Assembly (NCBI GenBank): GCA_004565275.1
Contig: SDOX01000011.1
Coordinates: 457,881 to 521,880 of the forward strand
DNA from: Nannochloropsis salina CCMP1776
Lineage: Eukaryota; Sar; Eustigmatophyceae; Eustigmatales; Monodopsidaceae
Length of the DNA stretch: 64,000 nucleotides
Direction of reading: 5' to 3'
Shown: piece by piece, positions 8,586 to 19,547 of the stretch
Numbering within the stretch: position 1 is the stretch's first letter
How the letters are laid out: each line of letters starts with the position of its first letter
Program-made: the position numbers and the translations under genes
Notes under the pieces: generated by a model
The model's database searches: none
What the model saw: only the letters and a program-made list of their open reading frames with translations
Told to the model about the DNA's origin: nothing

Positions 8586-10759
8586 ATGAGGGCGGCGACC
8601 CTGGAGGGGAAGGCTTTCGCACAAGCGTATGCTGCCTACCTGGTAATTATGCTCCTTTGAAACACTCTAATCGTGCAACTTCTTGGTGTCATTAATTTTT
8701 GCCTTCAAACAAGTCAGGCATCAGGTCATTGAAACAGTGCCGTTCGTCACTTGCGGCTCAACACAGGCGTTACCCGCGCTTTCAGATGCCGGCCTTGCTC
8801 CCAGAATGTCCCATCACGAACGCCGATGCCCTCTGCCAAGTTTTGCGAGGCATGCTGTCTGAAGCCTTGCAAGAAGGGGGCCAAAGGTTGGTTGATGCCG
8901 CCACGCAGGACTTTCGTACGTTGATCGGCGACTATTTAGGAACGGAGGCAGTATTTGTCTCGCCTTCCCAAAGCTCTATCGGCGCAGACCTCATTATAGG
9001 ATTTAATAAAAACAAAAATATCACTACGAGGCGCCATTTAAACCTACATAGATTGCGCAAAACACTTCAAGACAAGATACTCGTGGATATTGGCGCGCTG
9101 CAAGAGGACTACGCCTGTGGTGAGACAGCTCGAGGTCTATGGAAGTTTCAAGTGGAGACAACCGAAAAAGGCCTTGCCGTAAATCGACGCAAGCGATCCC
9201 TTCCGATGGATTTGCTACGAATTCGCGAACTCCAATTGCAGGCGATGTTGCGTTTCGTGATGGGTACAATGGGTCTTCTGGGCACCAGGCGACCCTCAGC
9301 TTCCTCCTGCATTCGCACTCCCTTGCCTCCTTCCCTGCTCAAGGACGTGCATCACTTCCTGGCATACCTACAGCTGCGTCAAACCTTTGCCCTAGGCGCA
9401 GAAGGGATGAGGGGGTTCCGGCAAGCCGGAGGCGATCCTCTCCTGCATCCAAACAAGGGCACACCCCATAACGCCCCTGTCGGGCGCGGCGTGTCAATGG
9501 AAACCCCCGATCAAGACCGGCGGGCCGAGAAGGCTTGCCCCCACGCTTCTGACTACTGTATGGGCGATATGGGAGGCGGGGCGCAAGAAGGTCTGGAGCA
9601 AGACGTGGATGGAGAGGAGGCGTGCCCCCACGGCATGCAGGCAACTCGCGTGCTTGACTCCAATTTTCACGAGTTCCTGGCCGCGGCTTTCCTTAAACCC
9701 TTTCGCGCCAGCCACCCTCAGGATATACTGGCCCTCTACACCTCGTTGGAGTGCGAGGAACTGCTGTCGGCGGATTTTTTGGCCGAAGCAGCAGCAGGGG
9801 CAGCTGCTGCCACCACCAGGAGCGTGGCCAAAGGGGTCTCACCCAAGCCCAAAGGTCCTGTGTTTCGGTGCCTCCGTCGCGACAAAGCGGCAGCTTCTGG
9901 TTTTGTCTCCGCCTACAACAAGAGGCGGGAGGCTCCAGTCGATGGGACGAAAGCAGCCGCCACGATGCCCGTGGGACCTGCGAAGAGCATGATTTCCGGC
10001 CAGGCGCGTTCACGGCTGCCCCCGCCTCCCCCCTCCTCTCCCTCCGGCAGCAGTGTCCTGCAACAGGCCATGCGGGAGAGTCTGCGGCCCCGCCCCAGCC
10101 ACTACTTGTCGCGGATCAACAGCTTCCACAAGCCCAACCAACTGTCACGGCGGCCCCTCCACTCTCGGCAGCAGCAGCAGCACTCCGTCCCCACGGTCCC
10201 CGGGTGCGCTCGGCCGGTCAGCGTTCTTTCCCGAGAATTGAGGCTTAATTCGATGCGCCTTGAACCCTTCCAGCCACAGGCGCCCGCCCCGTCCATCATC
10301 AGACGGGGCCCGGTGGGACGCTTTTGTCCGAAGCGCCAAAGGGAGCCGAGTCAGGAAGGGGAAGGGAGCCGGACCAGGGAGAGGACAGGCCAGGAAGGCG
10401 AGTCACGCGGAATCTCTCTGGATGGTGATTTTGGTCGCGTGGAGAAAAGGGGACGCCAGGGTGAGGAGACATTTGGAGGTATCGGCCCTCCGAGTGCCCG
10501 GGACGTTGGGATAGCTTCGCCGGTGGCCGGCCGCAAGAGCTTGCACCGTGCTGGCGGGGGAATCACCGTGGTCCAGGGCGCGACTGGCTCGGACATTCTG
10601 GGAACGCCTCCACCTTCTAGAAAAATGAGGCGACCAGGCGGGGGAACGGGGGCGGGCAGGGAAGAAGGGTCGGTCGTGGTAGGGACACCCGAGCTGGAGG
10701 GACCGGGTCGCCGGCGCGTCCGGCCAGAAGGGAGGTTGGCCGAGTCCCCCGTAGCGTAG
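8586..10759 (+). CDS. Candidate Sld3/Treslin-like replication protein
   Basis: The large frame has no ATG before 8786, directly after a good acceptor (cgctttcag). A matching first exon is 8586-8642 (MRAATLEGKAFAQAYAAYL), donor GTAATT, phase 0, giving 676 residues; translation from 8786 itself is the alternative. The first half is helical and includes LLRIRELQLQAMLRFVMG (about residue 190), which resembles the helix that starts the Sld3/Treslin middle domain, followed after a variable insert by a helical block ending LALYTSLECEELLSADFL. The second half is basic, Pro/Ser/Arg-rich and apparently disordered, with SP and TP sites as expected of a CDK target. Sld3/Treslin loads Cdc45 at replication origins. 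Similarity is remembered pattern only; the gene is likely real, the function is a hypothesis. Confidence 0.6.
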
Positions 10760-11307
10760 CGATCAGGCTTGCGGCACGCACGTTCCTGAGTGGGAAACGA
10801 AGAGGGTATCTGCATCTGCCGCAACTCCGTTGTTTCTTGTCTGGCAACGAGAGGCCTCCCGCGATGGGCCAGATCACCGCGTCACCGCAAGGCACTTGAG
10901 CTTTGGAACACTTATAGAAAGGGAAGGGTAACGCACAGCGAAAATGAACAATGATAGAGACAAGTGAGCGGCTGAACTCGCACAAACTTCTTTTTTATTT
11001 CTTTCATTCAAACGGACAAGCCTCCATCATTTCGTTTTTCCCTACACCGCACAAAAAGAACGAGGACGCCACTGAATCTGTCGCAGCACTCTCCAACGAC
11101 ATGTGGCGTGCGAGTGACCGTCAGGCACGGGAATGACTCGATGGGCCGACGCATCAAAAAGGCGTTTGCATGGATGGAAAGTGCCAGGATAGGCCGTCCA
11201 TCCGCCTCCCCTCTCCCCGCTTCTCTTCTCCCTCCTTTCCATCCTTCATTTTTCCTTTCCTCTGCCTTTTTCACGATTCAGACCCCGCGCGCCCGGGACC
11301 GTGTCGC
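10760..11307. other. Intergenic region between convergent genes
   Basis: Both flanking genes end here, so this should be 3' UTR from each side. Pyrimidine-rich runs occur at 11205-11275. I see no coding or RNA gene. Confidence 0.5.
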
Positions 11308-12115
11308 TCAGGCCTTCTTGTAAGGGACGCCATCGAAAGAGCCCTTCTTTTTGAACTTCTCTCCCGCGAACCCGGCCGCACGCACAATCTGGGGGAAGCT
11401 GGAGTCCTCGGGATCCACGTCCATGGCACGAAGGACCGCCTTGATGATATCCCTGACGGCGTCCTTGGCCAGCGGGGCACCGTTCATTTGCGTAAGCTGC
11501 TGCTCGCAAGCTTCTACCTCGGCCAATTTGGTTTTCAGGCTCTTGATTTCCACTCGAAGCTGAATGAGGAGATCGTTCACGTCGTCGATGGAGCATTCCC
11601 CGTTCAAGCAATTGTCCGCCTCCTGTCACGTGGGAAATGAAGAAGGCATATCATGCGAGTGTTGAGTGGGGCTCGTCCGCTTTGGCGAGAGTCCGCCAGA
11701 TGGCGCGAGGACGGGTTGCTGAGCAATTATTGCCTCTGCTGAGACCCGCCCCGCCATAAGGAGGACAAGAAAATGCGATGAATTTTAAACCGTGTCCCGT
11801 CCATGACCAAGCCGCAATCACTCGGAACAAGGCGAAAGATTCTGCCTGTCCTCCAAAATCAATACCAGCGACAGGAGGGCGCCAGAGTTTAAACGTCTTC
11901 CCTCCCGCAGCTTTATGAAAAGCTTGGTGAGAATGACAAGTCGGCTAACAAATACCCTTTCAAAAGATATAAGAATCACGTACCGTGATGAAATTCTTCT
12001 CCGCCTCAGCAAAGACGACCTGGGAGGCAGGCCGTGTGACACGAGGAGCAGGGGGCACAAAGGCAAAAACCGACGCTGCCAGGAGGGCGAAAACTGACAA
12101 GCGCAAGAGCATCAT
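11308..12115 (-). CDS. Small plastid-targeted coiled-coil protein, unknown function
   Basis: Two exons: 12115-11984 and 11622-11308 (donor ACG/GTACGT, acceptor gtgacag, phase 0), 148 residues. The first exon gives MMLLRLSVFALLAASVFAFVPP: a signal peptide followed directly by Phe at the cleavage site (ASVFA/FVPP), the classic bipartite plastid address of heterokonts, then a Ser/Arg/Pro transit stretch. The second exon begins EADNCLNGECSIDDVNDLL and continues as a coiled coil of about 40 residues, then a compact C-terminal region with DPEDSSFPQIVRAAGFAGEKF. I do not recognise the mature domain. The C-terminal part looks like a short globular domain or peptide hook, suggesting a small structural or regulatory stromal or thylakoid protein. 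Two adjacent ATGs (12115, 12112) differ by one residue. Confidence 0.72.
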
Positions 12116-12648
12116 GGTTCAAGTAGTTTTGTTTGGCTGTGTGTGTTGGCACGATCGAAGTAAGCGGGTGCTCATGAAGGGCTGAAGAGGGCGAGGCAGC
12201 AGATTGATATGAAACCAACTTCAAGTATCGAACGGAGCACTTTCGACACTTTTTGGGAGGTGCTAACATGTCTCAAAATGCAGCTGCAAGACAAATTGAA
12301 GAAATGATGCGATGCATTTTTTCAAAGCGGAGAGAAACTGCAGGTGAATGGTGAAGAAAACTTTCGTATCGAAACAAATCTAGGTGCGCTTCCCTCCTTC
12401 ATCGAGAACAATCGGGGGACGACCACTGTGGGCAAGCGGAAAAAAAGAGGGAGACAACAGCAAACAGAAGAGACTCTTTGCCTATGCACCAGGCACCGCC
12501 ATATGCAAGTAGAACGTCACGGACTGGAGAGGCAGGGTCTTGTGAAGACGCAGCCTAACCGGTGCGTGTGCCAAAAGCACTAGTATAGAGAGGAAGCCGA
12601 TGCATCTGGTCAGGGCTCGGCCGGCACTTCAAGCTTCCCAATCCCTGG

Positions 12649-12694
12649 ATTGCCCTCTATCACGACTGGCGATTGCCCTCTGTCACGACTGGCG
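12649..12694. repeat. Tandem duplication, 23-bp unit, two copies
   Basis: The unit attgccctctatcacgactg plus gcg occurs twice head to tail, with one A/G difference. It lies in non-coding DNA. Confidence 0.85.
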
Positions 12695-13465
12695 TGCCAC
12701 GGCCATGTAGGTGACAGGCGTGATATTGGGAGCACGAAAAGGGTTGGTCTTGCCATGAAAATATTCACATATGTACTACTATATGACTGCTGAGATAAGG
12801 ATTTGGTGGAGAGGGATTCGGAGCTCTGCCCGCAAAGCAAATTCTCATTTCCCCGGTACTTACGACGAATAAGCAGGCAAAATGCATGTCTGGGAGGAGG
12901 AGGGCACAAATTCACTTCTCAGATAGTAATGTGAAGGTTCAATTTCTTGCATGTGCGTAGATGACATCACTAATTTCAACTTTTAATGGAAGCTGTGGCT
13001 CTTTATCCCCTCCCTGGCCCCTTTTTTCCATGACCTCAGAACCATTCGAATGGAAAGCCTTGCAACTCAAGTAATCATTTATTTATACTTACAAAATCCT
13101 TCTCACTAAGGCTCGCAGATTTTGGTTGATCAGTTGTAAGCCGCTATCTCTAATTCATGAGCCACTTTCGTACATTTGAGGGGTGAGAGTCGACAGCGAG
13201 TTTTATGAAACCCCTGTTGGCAGCGGTGGCTAAAGAACATTTGTCTTCACGAATCCCTTTCCGAATATGAATGAGTCATGCTTATTTCCATAAACATTCC
13301 CCATAAAATGGTAAAAATGGGGAAAGTGAAGGACAGACACAACAAAGTCAAATCCCAAAACATATAATAGTCAGATTCTGAAGCAAGCAAGCTTTCTCAA
13401 AGACTTTCCAGCGAAAGTATTGCATTAATTTGCAGGTGATTTTCATGATCACCTCGAGGCTATAA

Positions 13466-13509
13466 ACAAATATCGTAGCTCTTGGCGACAAATATCGTAG
13501 CTTTCGGCA
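13466..13509. repeat. Tandem duplication, 22-bp unit, two copies
   Basis: Two adjacent copies of a unit starting acaaatatcgtagct, differing at a few positions near the 3' end. Twelve bases upstream is the inverted repeat at 13434-13454. Confidence 0.8.
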
Positions 13510-14417
13510 TCATGACCTGCCAAGTGTTGCGCAGCGCTAGAATCTTACTGCTTGCAAAGGCGCTTACAGATGATTAATCAGACAATTAAGAACTTTTTAA
13601 TGTGTATAGTTGCATTTCATGGCGCTTACTCTCTTGTCTTTCGAATCGTTTCATGGCTTGTGCTTCTTTGTATTTTGAAGGTAACTCTAGAAAGCCCGTC
13701 AGAGGAAGGCTGCCAACGCACCACATCAAGTCCCACTGCTACTTTCAGACATTTTACGGAGGTTCTGGCATTGAGAAACTGAAGCGCGAAGATTACAATC
13801 ATCGAAAGCTCATGACACAAGTCTTTTCGTAGCTGTGGTATGCTACGTGCCACGTTAATGTTTATCACCAATCGAACACATTTACTAACCGCTGTCGAGA
13901 GAACAATATATTGTTTCTCTTTTAAAGTGTAAATAAAACCTGTCTGAACACTTTCATCGTCTCAGGCGTGCCTATTTCTTCTTCAACTGTTGGGTTCGCG
14001 CCCATCTTGGCCCTCTTTATTCCCTAAAATCATGCCCGGATGTACACATGCCGCCCCTGCCCCCCCATCGCCGAAACCACGTCTCCCCCGCCTCAACACT
14101 ACCCCTCGTGTGTCAAATTATTTCTTGTGTCACTCGCCTTGAGACCGTGTCACCCGTCAGAGATGGTCATGTAGCTGTGTGGTCATGAAGTGAAAGATAA
14201 CTGGATGCAATTAGACGCTACTTTATGACTAAAGTGGCGTCAACTCCTCTACCACCTGGCGCACTCCGACCTATGTCCGATCTTAGGCGTTCACCCAGTA
14301 AATGGTTACGCTACGAATTATATGTGAGGCACCCAATTCGAACGCATTGAGAAACTGACGATAATCCTTTTAAATCCACGTCTTACGCAGGTCCTCTCGT
14401 TCTTACTCAGAAACCAC

Positions 14418-14783
14418 ATGTTGCGCTCTGCAGCCTGCCTAGGTACCCTTGTGGTCGTTTGCATCATCGGCCTTGTCATCGGGTTCAGACCATCCTACAA
14501 TTCACCCTCTCAGAGCAGCAGGCCTGTCACACAAAAAAGTTGCGTCCGGGACTTCGATTCACGCACGTTTTCCAGCCGCGGTCAGCGAAGCAGACTTTTC
14601 CAAGGTCCGCCCGGCAGACCTACCCGCGAGAACGAGCCTGACGAGTACTTCAAGTCGAACTTGGAGAAGAAAGAGCTGTCAGAGCGACTTGTGGACCCCC
14701 AAGTTTTGATTGCTGTGGTTAGCATCCTTGCCCCATTTGTGGCAGTAGGGGTTCTGCTGGGCGGCGGCTTCCTGACGCAGTAG
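14418..14783 (+). CDS. Small plastid-targeted single-pass membrane protein
   Basis: One exon, 121 residues. MLRSAACLGTLVVVCIIGLV is a signal peptide, followed at IGFRPSYN by a Phe-containing Ser/Arg-rich transit stretch to about residue 65, consistent with a bipartite plastid address. The mature part begins near PPGRPTRENEPDEYFKSN, is acidic and helical, and ends in one hydrophobic segment (about 94-118, LIAVVSILAPFVAVGVLLGG). The layout, a soluble helix then a C-terminal membrane anchor, is that of small thylakoid proteins of photosystem or antenna complexes. I cannot name the family. The short size, targeting signal and anchor argue that it is a real gene. Confidence 0.68.
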   Translation: MLRSAACLGTLVVVCIIGLVIGFRPSYNSPSQSSRPVTQKSCVRDFDSRTFSSRGQRSRLFQGPPGRPTRENEPDEYFKSNLEKKELSERLVDPQVLIAVVSILAPFVAVGVLLGGGFLTQ

Positions 14784-16325
14784 ACGGGATCAAACGAATT
14801 TGGCAGCAAAAAACATCACAAAATCGACGTAACTAGTCTCCTCGTCCCTCACCACGTCTTGCAGGGGTCATTAAAGAATAATCGACGCCATGGAAGGCAT
14901 TGTTAGCTTCGTACGGGATTTCGCCAGTAAATGTTGACATATGCGTCAAGTACAACCTGATGAAGGGGAGTCACGCCAGCGAGACCAAAAAGGCTTCGTC
15001 TCATTGACATAATTTAAAGGCGACACAGGAATATGTGCCGTCCGATGACAAAGATGGAAGATGAAAGAATGCGGAGAGATCGTGTCTGGCATCGGTGAGG
15101 CTCTTGCTTTTTTCCCTTGTTGCTTCGGTTTAGCGGCGGTTTTCACACTTCGACATCTCATCCATCATCAAGTACTATTTACCGCTGCCACCTTATGGTT
15201 TCAACCTGCCTTTCCTCCCTCGAAGTTGTGCCGGAAAACTCCGGCACCAGGTGCTCTCTTACATCTTCTCGTGGGTAGGGAAGGGAGGAGGAGGGGGCAG
15301 CCACTTGTCCTTTCGACATTGGGACTTCACCACCTCCCCAAAGCATGTGGTCTCTAGCCACCCTACTTCGTCTCGTGTGGTAAAGTTGGGTGAACCGAAC
15401 TTGGGCTCTAGAGCATCGGTGTGCATGGCGGATGACCGACGCGTGTCCCTCGGTCCATGTCCTGGTATCCGTTCTTGTATCACCGCGACTCCGTGCCGCG
15501 CCATTCTGTCTCTCCCGCTGTCCCTTTTCGGGACTTCACAAGCCAGTAAGAAATTTTGTGGGGAGGTTTCACCTTGTATGTACAAACAACATACAAAGGA
15601 AGCAAACTCGTGCGCACGGATGCATGATGAGATCGATTTACTCCATGCGTTGGGCGGAAAAATACCCTGATCGTTCTTGGTCACAACTATGATAAATAGT
15701 TTTGTCTTGTGGTCGATACAGTTGTACTCATTTGCAAATGTACGACCTTTTTTTCTTGTAGAAATCGTTGTCTGTAGCACGAATGAATAGGATGGGTCCC
15801 GGGGTCACCCACCTTTTTGCTCCTATTTCAAATAAGTTATCCCCCCTCCCTTCAGCGAAAAATAGGCCACGCGAGGTGTTCCACTAATGAAATACTTTCA
15901 TCTCAGCACTCTTGCCACACTTGTGAGCTCCGCTTTTCCATGATCACCTGCTGGCACTTCTGAGTGCAGGGGCTGGTCACAGGAGGTTTTGGTTCCCTCC
16001 TCTGTGCTGCATGTCGTCGACGAGGTCTATCGTGGGGGGGCACTTGAACTGAGTTTAGCATTTTCACGGTAGTTTACACATGTGACATGCATCTGGATGT
16101 ATGGAAGCGCGATGCTGTCACTCCGGGTAAATTGGTCGGCCTGGTGATGAACGCTATCCCGTCAAACGGAGTCTGTCTAGTCGTGCTATCCTTATGCCCA
16201 TCGATCTCACCGTTTCATTTGCCAACACACCTAGGAGTGCAAGGGATAGAATTTTTTGTCGTCTTCTTGGAGGTCCTTCTTTTTCGCGCTGCCTCTTCGT
16301 TGTTCTCTTATTTGCTGAAGACATC
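14784..16325. other. Gene-poor region upstream of MFAP1
   Basis: No frame here has recognisable protein character. The longest are a 173-codon frame on the minus strand (15780-15259) and a 139-codon frame opposite it; their overlap and irregular composition suggest chance. The MFAP1 promoter should lie at the right end. Confidence 0.45.
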
Positions 16326-18284
16326 ATGATGTTCGGCAAGCGCGACTTGGGCTTGGCCCTTTCAGACAAGGTCGAGGACAACGTGCTCACGCACACCCAT
16401 GACGAGTAAGTACATGGACGTTATACACCAGAAGACCCATAAAATGTACATGACAGAAGACGAAGAGAGCTTGGTACGGCAAAGGGAAAGAGGGAAACTT
16501 CCCGGAAGCAGCCGTACGTTCGTAATCAGAGAGGACTGGGATATGCCAAAGTCGCGACAAGCGCAAAACATGTCTGATGATGCGTGTGCGAGCATCCAAG
16601 TAGGACAGGCTCTGTGACTTCCCTCATTGTATCCTTGGTCCCGTTGCTCTTTCTATCTGTAGCACGGCCGCAGACGTGGGGAGTGAGGCCGCGCGTGCCA
16701 AACGGGATCCTACGCGCAAGATCCAGCGGCTGCGACCCGGAGAGATGCCTGCCTGGGTTGAGGCGGAGGAGGAGGAGGAAGGCTTTGCGGGGGCGCGTCG
16801 CTCTTCAGCCGGGGCCGCGCGTGGTCCTAGCCGGTGGGAGGAGGCCAAAGAGAAACGTGGAGGGGAGGGAGGAGGGGAGGAGGAGGAGTACGTGCCCACG
16901 CGACCAGCACTGCGAGAGGACCGGAGGCTTTTGCGAGTGGAGCACGCGAAGAGGGCGGGGAGGGAGGGACGGGGTCGTGGGCGGGAGGTGTTCGAGGCGG
17001 AGGTGCTGGAGGAGGAGGTGGGGGGAGGAAGGGAGAGAGGTCGCCTCGACGGGGACCAAGGCGAAGCTGAGGGGGAGGAAGGATCCGGCGATTTGCGTGA
17101 GGGTACAGAGAAAGAAGAGGAGCCTGTGGAGGAGGAGGAGGAGGAGGAGGAGGAGGCCATTGCGAGACGCCGGGCTGCGATCCGGGAGCGTCTGAAGAGT
17201 TTGCGCGTGGAGGAGGAGGCGGCTACCGCAGCCGCCAGGGAGGAGGAGGAGGAAGCGGAGGAGGAGGAGGAGGAGGAGGACTCGGAGTACGAGGAGGAGA
17301 GCGAGGAGAGCGAAGAGGAAGGGGCGGGGGGCCTCTTCGCACTGGCTCGGCCCGTCTTCATCCCCAAGGGCAAGCGGGAGCTGGACCGAGACCGAGAGCG
17401 GGAGGAGGAGGAGGAAGTGGAGAAGGAGCGAAAAGCCGCGGCGGCGCGGGAATCACGTCGACGGGAAACACGGCTGATGGTGGCGGAGGAGGTGCGGAAG
17501 GAGGCAGAGGGGGCCGTGGGGTCGGGGGGGGCGATGGAGGGGTATGGGTCGGACGCCGGGGCGCCAGACGATTCGGACAGACCGGAGGAGGACGCCTTGG
17601 AGTTTGAAAACTGGCGGCTGCGGGAGCTTGCCCGGATGAAGCGGGAAATGGAGGCGAGGCAGGCGCGGGAGAAGGACAAGGCGGAGGTGGCGCGTCGACG
17701 GGGAATGACCGAGGCCGAGCGGGACGCCGAAGACCGGCGGCTGGGTGTCGGGATGTATGCGAAGCAGGGGGGCAAGGGGGAGAAGGCCAAATGGAAGTTC
17801 ATGCAGAAGTACTACCACAAGGGCGCCTTCTATATGGATGAAGAGTCTGTGGCGCGGCCGGACGATGTACGGCGGAGGGCGGCGGATGAGGCGACGGGTG
17901 AGGATAAGTTCAATCGAGCGGCGCTACCGAGCGTCATGCAGGTGAAGAATTTTGGACGTGCGGGGCAGACCAAGTACACGCATTTATTGGATCAAGATAC
18001 AACGCGTGCAGAGGTACGTCGGGGGGACACTCACATTGAGGAGCGTAGCGACATGCAGATGAAAAGTAGTCGTCGAGCTTATCCTCGTCGAGCTTATCCT
18101 CGTCGAGCTTATCCTCACCTTGCCATTTACATGTCGACAGAAGCACAAAACTGAGTCGGTGTGGCAACAAATGGACCAAGACAAGCGTTTCGGGATGGTA
18201 GGGGATGCGAAAAACAAATTTGTGCATAAGCTCGCGGGCACTGGTGACATCGACCAGGCGGGGCGTCGGAAAAAGAAAGGCTAA
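16326..18284 (+). CDS. MFAP1: MFAP1 spliceosome component
   Basis: Three exons: 16326-16405, 16663-18013 and 18141-18284, 524 residues. Phases agree (2, then 0) and donors are GA/GTAAGT and GAG/GTACGT. The N-terminal part has TRKIQRLRPGEMPAWVEAEE, as in MFAP1; long Glu/Arg-rich stretches and coiled coils follow. The diagnostic C-terminal domain is complete: KAKWKFMQKYYHKGAFYMDE, then VMQVKNFGRAGQTKYTHLLD, and, after the last splice, ESVWQQMDQDKRFGMVG. MFAP1 (Spp381-like) belongs to the B complex and tri-snRNP in the nucleus. The first exon (MMFGKRDLGLALSDKV) is the best fitting of two options; the other is a short exon ending near 16592. The Glu tract comes from GAG repeats and has a long Ser-rich shadow frame opposite. 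Confidence 0.9.
18071..18115. repeat. Three exact 15-bp tandem repeats inside an MFAP1 intron
   Basis: The unit cgtcgagcttatcct is present three times without mismatch within the 127-base second intron (18014-18140). The unit keeps the reading frame, so unspliced RNA would encode repeated RRAYP before a stop. Confidence 0.9.
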
Positions 18285-19547
18285 AAAGACAAGATGCCTG
18301 TCGTTAACGAAAGAAACACAACGATTCAGAAACGAGATTTCGGCAATGAACGATGCTTGTGCTTTTAAAGATATGCCCTCATTATGGCATGTAGGACCAG
18401 CCTGATGCCCGGAAATCCAGCGCACGCGAGTGGAACGAGGGGGGGAGGGGAGGTTGGAGGGATCATGGACAGCGGCTTTCTCTCCCCCCTGTGGGCGCGA
18501 CCGAAGCTGCCCATGCGAAACCGCAATCCTGCCCACCGCTCTGCTTGTCACGTACAAAGTTCAAGTCAGACGTGGTATGGGTGTCTGCTCCATCAAAAAG
18601 CCGAAATTGGTTGGTTTTTGAGGTCCGCACGACTACAGCTTGGGCGCGTGAACATTCAACTTGAGGCAAACGACGGTTTCGCTTTGCCCATGAAACTTAT
18701 GGTCGTGTGTAACGAAACTCTGAAGCTCTTTCTGCCATAACGAACGAAGCCATCCATTCGGTAGACTTGTTGCTCATGACACATTCCATGGTTGCCTTTT
18801 GAAAACCGCATAAGCGGCAGCGACGGCAGCAAGCCACGTCGCCAGCCAAGCGGCAGCCCCCCCCCCAACAACGAGTGCGAACGGCGGGCCTTTCCTCAAT
18901 GCGAACGATTTCCCCACGTACTAGAGGGCCTGCAGTGGTTGTCAGGAGCCAGTACACAGGGTATTCTGCATGTCTCTCGACGCAATGCCTTTTTCTACTT
19001 TGTACCATGGCCATGAGGTTTCATCGATCTGGCACGACTTATTGCATGCGCAACAGCAGGCCCCCATGGACTGCTTGAGTGCAAGCCATCGATCATCGAG
19101 TATGGGTGCGCCCAGGTGTGCTTTGAATGAATGATAGGTCTCAATCTTACTTGCAGCTTAAACTCAACAAGCATTCTGCTTTCGACCGTGCCTCCTGACA
19201 GGATTTACGAAGCATAAATCGTAGCACGGGTCAGGGAAAGCGCTGATCCCGACACGCGGAGATCCGTTGCACAAATTATCATTTCAACACGAATTCCGAA
19301 ATAACACCTCCTCTCGTGCAAGATCAATAGTGCAGAAGATGAGGTGAGTCTCGAACAGACCCTTGTACGCAACTGTCACTATAACCTTGTGTATATTGCG
19401 TGAAAGGATCGAATGCTCGTGCAAGAGACATGTTACATTCGATTGTGAAAGATAACTACAAGAACATGCAAAGCATTCTCTACTGTGAGTAGGAACTTAT
19501 CTCATGTCATCTCGGTCACTATTCCTCAATCCAATCGGCTCAGGTCG
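18285..19547. other. Intergenic region, 1.26 kb
   Basis: Between two rightward genes. Several frames of 60-120 codons overlap each other on both strands without recognisable features; I see nothing supportable besides the MFAP1 3' UTR and the glucosidase promoter. Confidence 0.45.

Larger units (their letters stand above)
12116..14417. other. Long gene-poor region, 2.3 kb
   Basis: It is more AT-rich than its surroundings and contains no frame that looks coding. It includes two short tandem duplications (12649-12694 and 13466-13509) and an inverted repeat with 7-base arms at 13434-13440 and 13448-13454 (AGGTGAT/ATCACCT). Both flanking genes are transcribed away from it, so it should hold a divergent promoter pair for two plastid-protein genes; a non-coding transcript cannot be excluded. 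Confidence 0.5.

Noticed and set aside
12610-12915. Minus-strand frame of 101 codons
   Set aside because: It runs through the 23-bp tandem duplication and lacks any protein feature.
15259-15780. Minus-strand frame of 173 codons in the 14.8-16.3 kb gap
   Set aside because: No domain, targeting peptide or splice support; an overlapping 139-codon plus frame shows the region is merely low in stops.
16624-17802. Minus-strand Ser-rich frame of 392 codons
   Set aside because: Antisense of the Glu-rich MFAP1 exon; GAG repeats read backwards as Ser/Leu codons.
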